A stretch of 64,000 nucleotides of DNA, from contig NZ_QCZK02000020.1 of the NCBI RefSeq assembly GCF_003347595.2, forward strand, positions 21,002 through 85,001, in the 5' to 3' direction. Below, one piece after another: positions 59,883 to 64,000 of this stretch. The translations under genes were made by a program, and so were the position numbers. Position 1 is the first letter of the stretch; each line of letters opens with the position of its first letter. This DNA is from Botryobacter ruber (GTDB taxonomy: Bacteria; Bacteroidota; Bacteroidia; Cytophagales; Hymenobacteraceae). The notes under the pieces are model-generated. The model worked only from the letters and a program-made list of their open reading frames with translations. It was not told the origin of the DNA and did no database searches.

Positions 59883-61403
59883 TTATCGGGACATTGAAGC
59901 TTTTGCTTTTTCTGTGATAAAGTAACCTCCTGTTTTTGGTGCGCCTTTAAAAACCAGCACCTCTCTTTCTTTCAACTGGTTTAAGTCTCTTTCAATCGTT
60001 CTCTGCGGAAATCCCGTTTCTTCAGCAATCTTGCTGGCCTTAAGGCCTTCCTGTTTCAAAAGCAAGTGTAGTATAGTTTCCCACCTGATTTTTGTGACAT
60101 CATTTACTCCGCCAAATACTCCGCCACTTACACCGCCAGATACTCCGCCATTTACAGCATCATTGCCCTTTACACCATTATTTACTCCGCCACTTCCTGA
60201 ATTTACACCCTCACTTACACCGCCAACAGGCGGTACCTCCAATGGAATTGTCATTTTAAACACATCGCCTTCTTCAAATACAGGTGCTTTGCCGGGGGTG
60301 TAGTGCGGCAGGTATTTGTTCACGTTCAGGATACCGGAGCCTAGTTCGTCTACATGGCCCAGCTGGGTGAAGAACTTGGCGATGACCGGGTTTTTGGAAA
60401 AAGGACTGAAGTTTTCCGGTAGCAAACGGCCGTAGGTGTGGGGGCGGTTGGCATTTTCGGTGACTACTTTGTCGGCGTAAATGACCAGGCGGGCCGGATA
60501 GCCGCTGGTAAACTCCCGGTGCACCAGCAGGTTGGCCACCACCTCCCGGAATATTTTGCTGCGCAGGCTGATGCGCACGGCTCCTTCCAGGAAGAACTTG
60601 TCGGGCAGGTGTTTGGCGATGAAATCCATCAGCTGCTCGTAGGCTTCGATGAGGTTGGTTTGCACGTACAGGCGGTCGTCGTAGCGGTCCAGGTTCTGGC
60701 GGCGGAGGAGCGCATCGGTTTTGTAGTGCGGCAGCACGCTCAGGATAACTTCGTCGTGGCCCAGCAGCAGGGCGGCGGCGAGGGTGTAGCCTTCCAGACC
60801 GGTTTGCGGATCGCGACGGTAGAGCCCGGCTTTGCGGAGCAGCTGCTCGTCGTCGAGGGAGAGCCAGGGGTGGTCGTAGTCGCGGCTGCGGATCAGGTTC
60901 CGGATTTTGGGGAACAGCTCCGGCTTGAAATCGGAGAAGCGCAGGGCGGCGTAGATGGTGTTTTCGGAATAGCTGGCGCTTTTGCGGGTGTAGAGTTCGG
61001 CAATGGCGGTGTGGTTGGTGAGTTTGTAGTCGCCGTCTTCGCTGCGGTCGTACACCACGCCTTTGCTTTTATGCACCTGCGAACTTTCCGGCACCTGTAT
61101 GTGGATGAGCTTTTTTCCTTCGGCCTCTGTTACCTGCGGCAGCAGGATAAAAGGCGGGTCGAGCTTCTGCGGGTTGTTCGAAAGATTCACGATTTCTTTT
61201 ACCAGTTGCGCCACCCGAACTTCGTTTACGCCCAGCACCCTGCCATCGTCGGCTACGCCTAACAGAATATCGCCGCCTGCCCGGTTCAGGAAAGCACATA
61301 CCGTCTCGAAAAGGGTAGCGGGGAGTTCAGAAACTGCTTCCTTAAACTCCAGCCGCAAGCCTTCGCGTTGTTGTAGTAGGTGGTTTATCCGGGGGATGGT
61401 CAT
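59883..61403 (-). CDS. AlbA_2/Schlafen-type divergent AAA_4 DNA-binding protein
   Basis: The start is the ATG at 61403; the frame extends 7 codons upstream without conservation. The 506-residue protein has the AlbA_2 domain (HLLQQREGLRLEFKEAV, FLNRAGGDILLGVADDGRVLGVNE, about 1-130), a central region with HPWLSLDDEQLLRKAGLY and REVVANLLVHREFTSGYPARLVIYAD (ATP-like HTH region), then a Gly/Val/Asn-rich linker of about 45 residues (units like GGVNNGV, GGVSGGVSGGV), and a C-terminal winged helix (LKASKIAEETGFPQRTIERDLNQLKEREVLV). Such proteins occur inside type I R-M loci and are thought to regulate them or be defence factors. GC content is clearly higher than in the next gene. Confidence 0.85.
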   Translation of the reverse strand: MTIPRINHLLQQREGLRLEFKEAVSELPATLFETVCAFLNRAGGDILLGVADDGRVLGVNEVRVAQLVKEIVNLSNNPQKLDPPFILLPQVTEAEGKKLIHIQVPESSQVHKSKGVVYDRSEDGDYKLTNHTAIAELYTRKSASYSENTIYAALRFSDFKPELFPKIRNLIRSRDYDHPWLSLDDEQLLRKAGLYRRDPQTGLEGYTLAAALLLGHDEVILSVLPHYKTDALLRRQNLDRYDDRLYVQTNLIEAYEQLMDFIAKHLPDKFFLEGAVRISLRSKIFREVVANLLVHREFTSGYPARLVIYADKVVTENANRPHTYGRLLPENFSPFSKNPVIAKFFTQLGHVDELGSGILNVNKYLPHYTPGKAPVFEEGDVFKMTIPLEVPPVGGVSEGVNSGSGGVNNGVKGNDAVNGGVSGGVSGGVFGGVNDVTKIRWETILHLLLKQEGLKASKIAEETGFPQRTIERDLNQLKEREVLVFKGAPKTGGYFITEKAKASMSR

Positions 61404-61470
61404 GGAATAGTGAGTAATTAGCAAGTTGTTTTAGTCTCTCATTTTCAGAAAAAGCAGTTAGGTGTTCTGC

Positions 61471-61545
61471 TTAATTATTCGCCTTAGCCACGCCTTTGTC
61501 GCGGAGAGTATTACAGAAGGACCAGACACTACTTACTACAAAATA
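61471..61545 (-). pseudogene. Decayed N-terminal fragment of a second hsdM
   Basis: The minus strand reads VVSSVWSFCNTLRDKGVA before a stop at 61471, against VSKVWSFCNTLRDDGVG at the start of the intact HsdM. The DNA 61488-61537 matches 59581-59630 at about 42 of 50 bases by eye. No start codon or remaining gene is present. It lies between the NTPase and AlbA_2 genes. Confidence 0.7.
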
Positions 61546-61570
61546 ATTAAAGAGAAAATAATATTTAAAT

Positions 61571-64000
61571 TTAATCTAAGATCTCAGCTCTTATTCCAAA
61601 CAGTGTAAAACAAAGTTTAACTTTTCGCCTCTCGCCATCCTCTAATTTTGATAAATCCATTTTTACAGGTATAAAGCGCTGCTGTAGAATTGGCACTTTA
61701 ACTTTAATATTTCCTCGAACTTCCTTTTGAATTAATCCATCAAATACTTCTTCCTCACCAGTTTCTGAATCTAGCCACATGTAACGAAAGTCAGGATTCA
61801 TATAAGAAAAACTTCGCTTAATATTTTTTAAATAATCATTAGCGCTTATGAAATGATTACTGTAGGCATCTGCTATAAATCTAAAGTAGTTAAATCTAAG
61901 TTCATTATTTGTTTCTAACTGTGGATGATTTTTGATTAATGAAAAGAACTTCATCCGAATGTTGGCATTATGTAATCTCCGACCATAATGTTTAAATAGA
62001 AATTTCGAAACTTCAAAGTTGAGTTCAAAGCCTTCCAATTCTTCCAATATCTCATTACAGCGAGTGGTACCATTTTTACTTTCATAATAATTGTACATGA
62101 GTATTAAAATGTAAGGCCTCATTTTTTCATCATTATAACCTTCTTCTAAATATTGAAGGTAATGTGCATCGCTTTGAAAGCTATTTTTTTCAATATATTC
62201 TTTTTTCAATTCATAAATTCTGTCTAAATTATCAGATACTAGTCTTTCTGCTAAATCGAAAAGTTCTTCAATTTGAATTCTTGTTCTGGCTGTCTCCACA
62301 TTTGTCAATTTCATTTTATCCAAAGACCAGAATAGGAGGCGCAAAAAATCTGTATAACTGTAGGAGCTAAATTGGTCAACTAGTTGTTTAACTATGAATA
62401 GTTCCTTTGCCTCTTCAAAATATCTGTAGGTTTTATTAAGCTCAGATTCTATTTCGAAAAATAATCTAGCTAGTTCAAAATTTAAAACAGCACGTCTATG
62501 TATAAACCTATGATTTCTCCTATCCATCAATGATTCTGCATACAGAAGTAAGTCAATGCCTTTTTTAAGCTTTTTAACATCTCTACTTCCTTGAAGATTA
62601 ATTACATAATGAAGGAGGAATTGGGGATCATCAGATAGTCGATCATAACAAATCTCATAGAGTTGATCAATCTTCACCTTGGGTAAAGCGTCTGATTGTT
62701 TCAGTGATTTAAGTAAATCGGTTGCAAGTCTGGAAAACCTTTCTCCTGTAAGCATATGAGAAAATATCTTCTTATATTTGTCAAACTTATCATCTTCTTT
62801 ACTTAAGAATTGATTAACTAATTTTTCCGCAATTACAGGATGCTTAGTTCTAAAGTAAAGATCTGGATCTACTCCATGGCTTTTTGATTCAACTTGAATT
62901 AATAACCCTTTTCCTTCAACCCTAATAACTTCATCCCTAAAAACCTCCCAATCTTTTGCAACCAAAGAGCACAGAAGGCTTGCAGGAGTCAGTATCTTAA
63001 ACTGGTGCAATAAACTTGTATATAAAAATGCGCTTTGAGCCACCTTTCCTAATGAACGATAGGAATCATATATATCATGTTCATGAGATCCATCTTGAAT
63101 AAGATTTATTAATGAAATAAATGAATCTCCATCGTATTCTTTCCTTATTACTTTAGCTAAATCGTTCTTTTCTTGTTGGTCCCGAAACTTAATTAAATCA
63201 ACGTTTCTAAGTTTTTCTAACAAATCATTAATCTCAGGATCTGTTAATTTTGCATCTACTTCAATTTCTAGACTACTATTAATTGTTTTGCTAATTTTTA
63301 GTCTTTCAAGAATATTTTCTCTTACAGTAGTAACAAAAACAACTTTCGTTTTCGAAAGTTGTTCTGAACTTAACTGCAACCTAAAGTCCAACATGAATTT
63401 AAATATGCTGTTTCTTTCAATATTATTAAATAAGATGAATACATAATTTGCACCAATTTTATTAATTAGTTCAACAATAGCATTGGCCTCTAATCTTAGA
63501 TGGTCTAAAACCTCAAATGCAACAGCATTTAAATCTTTTTGAATAATAATATCCTTTATAAGGCGGTAACAAAAAGTCGATTTACCAATTCCAAATGTAC
63601 CTTTAAGAAAAACAATTGGTACAATTGTGCTTTGGTTATCATCCATAAATTTGTACAGATCTTTTTTTACTTTGCTTAAAAGGTCTCCTCTTAATACATC
63701 TATCTGTTTAAGAATAGTCTCAAACGAAGGTTCATCCCCTTTATAAAATTCTTTGATATTTGTACCTGAAACTCTATACTGTGAATTGAGTTGAACTAAA
63801 CTATGACCAAGCCTTGCTTGAACTTTTGCCGGAATAGTTACTTTAACTTCCTCACTATTGGTGTAGGAAATTCTCTGACTTTGAACTATTGCTTTACTAT
63901 TTTCCTCAATCCACACTTCATACAAATTAAAAAACTCTTTAAAAGAAGATTTGATAACGTTGATTCTGTTTGCTGTGAAATAGTCTAATTGTGGTTCTTT
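61571..64000 (-). CDS. STAND-type P-loop NTPase, N-terminus beyond the window
   Basis: The frame is open to the window edge; the TTG at 63925 is only an internal codon, since 25 more codons upstream lack a stop. The visible 809 residues start with KEPQLDYFTANRINVIKSSF..., which looks like the end of an effector domain (SIR2-like ends are similar). A P-loop follows (FLKGTFGIGKSTFCY, Walker A about 133 of the visible part), then FILFNNIERN (Walker B-like) and KTKVVFVTTVREN, then a long alpha-helical repeat region (TPR-like) to the end. This is the layout of STAND sensor NTPases in anti-phage defence. The gene is AT-rich compared with its neighbours. Confidence 0.7.
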   Translation of the reverse strand, partial: KEPQLDYFTANRINVIKSSFKEFFNLYEVWIEENSKAIVQSQRISYTNSEEVKVTIPAKVQARLGHSLVQLNSQYRVSGTNIKEFYKGDEPSFETILKQIDVLRGDLLSKVKKDLYKFMDDNQSTIVPIVFLKGTFGIGKSTFCYRLIKDIIIQKDLNAVAFEVLDHLRLEANAIVELINKIGANYVFILFNNIERNSIFKFMLDFRLQLSSEQLSKTKVVFVTTVRENILERLKISKTINSSLEIEVDAKLTDPEINDLLEKLRNVDLIKFRDQQEKNDLAKVIRKEYDGDSFISLINLIQDGSHEHDIYDSYRSLGKVAQSAFLYTSLLHQFKILTPASLLCSLVAKDWEVFRDEVIRVEGKGLLIQVESKSHGVDPDLYFRTKHPVIAEKLVNQFLSKEDDKFDKYKKIFSHMLTGERFSRLATDLLKSLKQSDALPKVKIDQLYEICYDRLSDDPQFLLHYVINLQGSRDVKKLKKGIDLLLYAESLMDRRNHRFIHRRAVLNFELARLFFEIESELNKTYRYFEEAKELFIVKQLVDQFSSYSYTDFLRLLFWSLDKMKLTNVETARTRIQIEELFDLAERLVSDNLDRIYELKKEYIEKNSFQSDAHYLQYLEEGYNDEKMRPYILILMYNYYESKNGTTRCNEILEELEGFELNFEVSKFLFKHYGRRLHNANIRMKFFSLIKNHPQLETNNELRFNYFRFIADAYSNHFISANDYLKNIKRSFSYMNPDFRYMWLDSETGEEEVFDGLIQKEVRGNIKVKVPILQQRFIPVKMDLSKLEDGERRKVKLCFTLFGIRAEILD

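Noticed and set aside
60105..60235. Short tandem DNA repeats resembling a small CRISPR or minisatellite
   Set aside because: They are in frame and encode the Gly/Val/Asn linker of the AlbA_2 protein; no spacers or cas genes exist.
1..64000. tRNA, rRNA or CRISPR arrays
   Set aside because: I saw no tRNA-like cloverleaf with CCA-adjacent arms, no rRNA sequence and no regular repeat-spacer array, but a covariance search was not possible.

Overview
The window comes from a Bacteroidota chromosome, probably a Cytophagales/Hymenobacteraceae-like bacterium. The evidence is a SusC/SusD pair, a type IX secretion sorting domain, conjugation genes of the Bacteroides CTn type (TraE/F/G/I/J/K/L/M/N, RteC) and Bacteroidetes-style lipoproteins. 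Genus cannot be decided from sequence alone.

Region 1 (1-26.8 kb) is a polysaccharide utilization locus (PUL), nearly all on the minus strand. It encodes SusC/SusD uptake proteins, two GH97 enzymes, a GH88 unsaturated uronyl hydrolase, a GH127/146-type beta-L-arabinofuranosidase, a GH28-like beta-helix hydrolase, a second beta-helix protein, two alginate-lyase-superfamily enzymes (one secreted by T9SS), a FucP-type permease, an N-terminally truncated regulator and a cut-off lipoprotein. Polysaccharide lyase plus GH88 points to a uronate-containing polymer decorated with neutral sugars; the exact glycan is not determinable. An ECF sigma factor is divergent to susC. The 5' regions of six PUL transcription units carry the same bipartite element (TGTCYAA, 16 bp, CTCTAT, identical spacing); a seventh copy one base longer precedes the truncated regulator. 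It has the geometry of a sigma-factor promoter and I found it by eye.

Region 2 (about 26.97-50.2 kb) is the conserved part of an integrative conjugative element: primosomal and DNA-binding proteins, MobC/relaxase, coupling protein, RteC, a tra operon, ArdC antirestriction and RadC. traM is split by an 1803-bp IS1182-like insertion with 17-bp inverted repeats and a 6-bp target duplication. Removing the IS and one duplication restores the frame exactly, so the element is probably transfer-defective now. ardC and radC have near-identical 230-bp leaders that include the first nine codons. No integrase is present in the window.

Region 3 (50.2-64 kb) is a defence island: a 1953-residue DUF4011-helicase-nuclease-DUF3320 protein (Hhe-like), an MqsR/MqsA-like toxin-antitoxin pair followed by a SecB-like chaperone (a toxin-antitoxin-chaperone module), an HsdM methylase without its S and R partners in view, a decayed fragment of a second hsdM, an AlbA_2 (Schlafen-type) protein, a REP/BIME-like repeat, and an AT-rich STAND-type NTPase whose N-terminal effector lies beyond the window edge.
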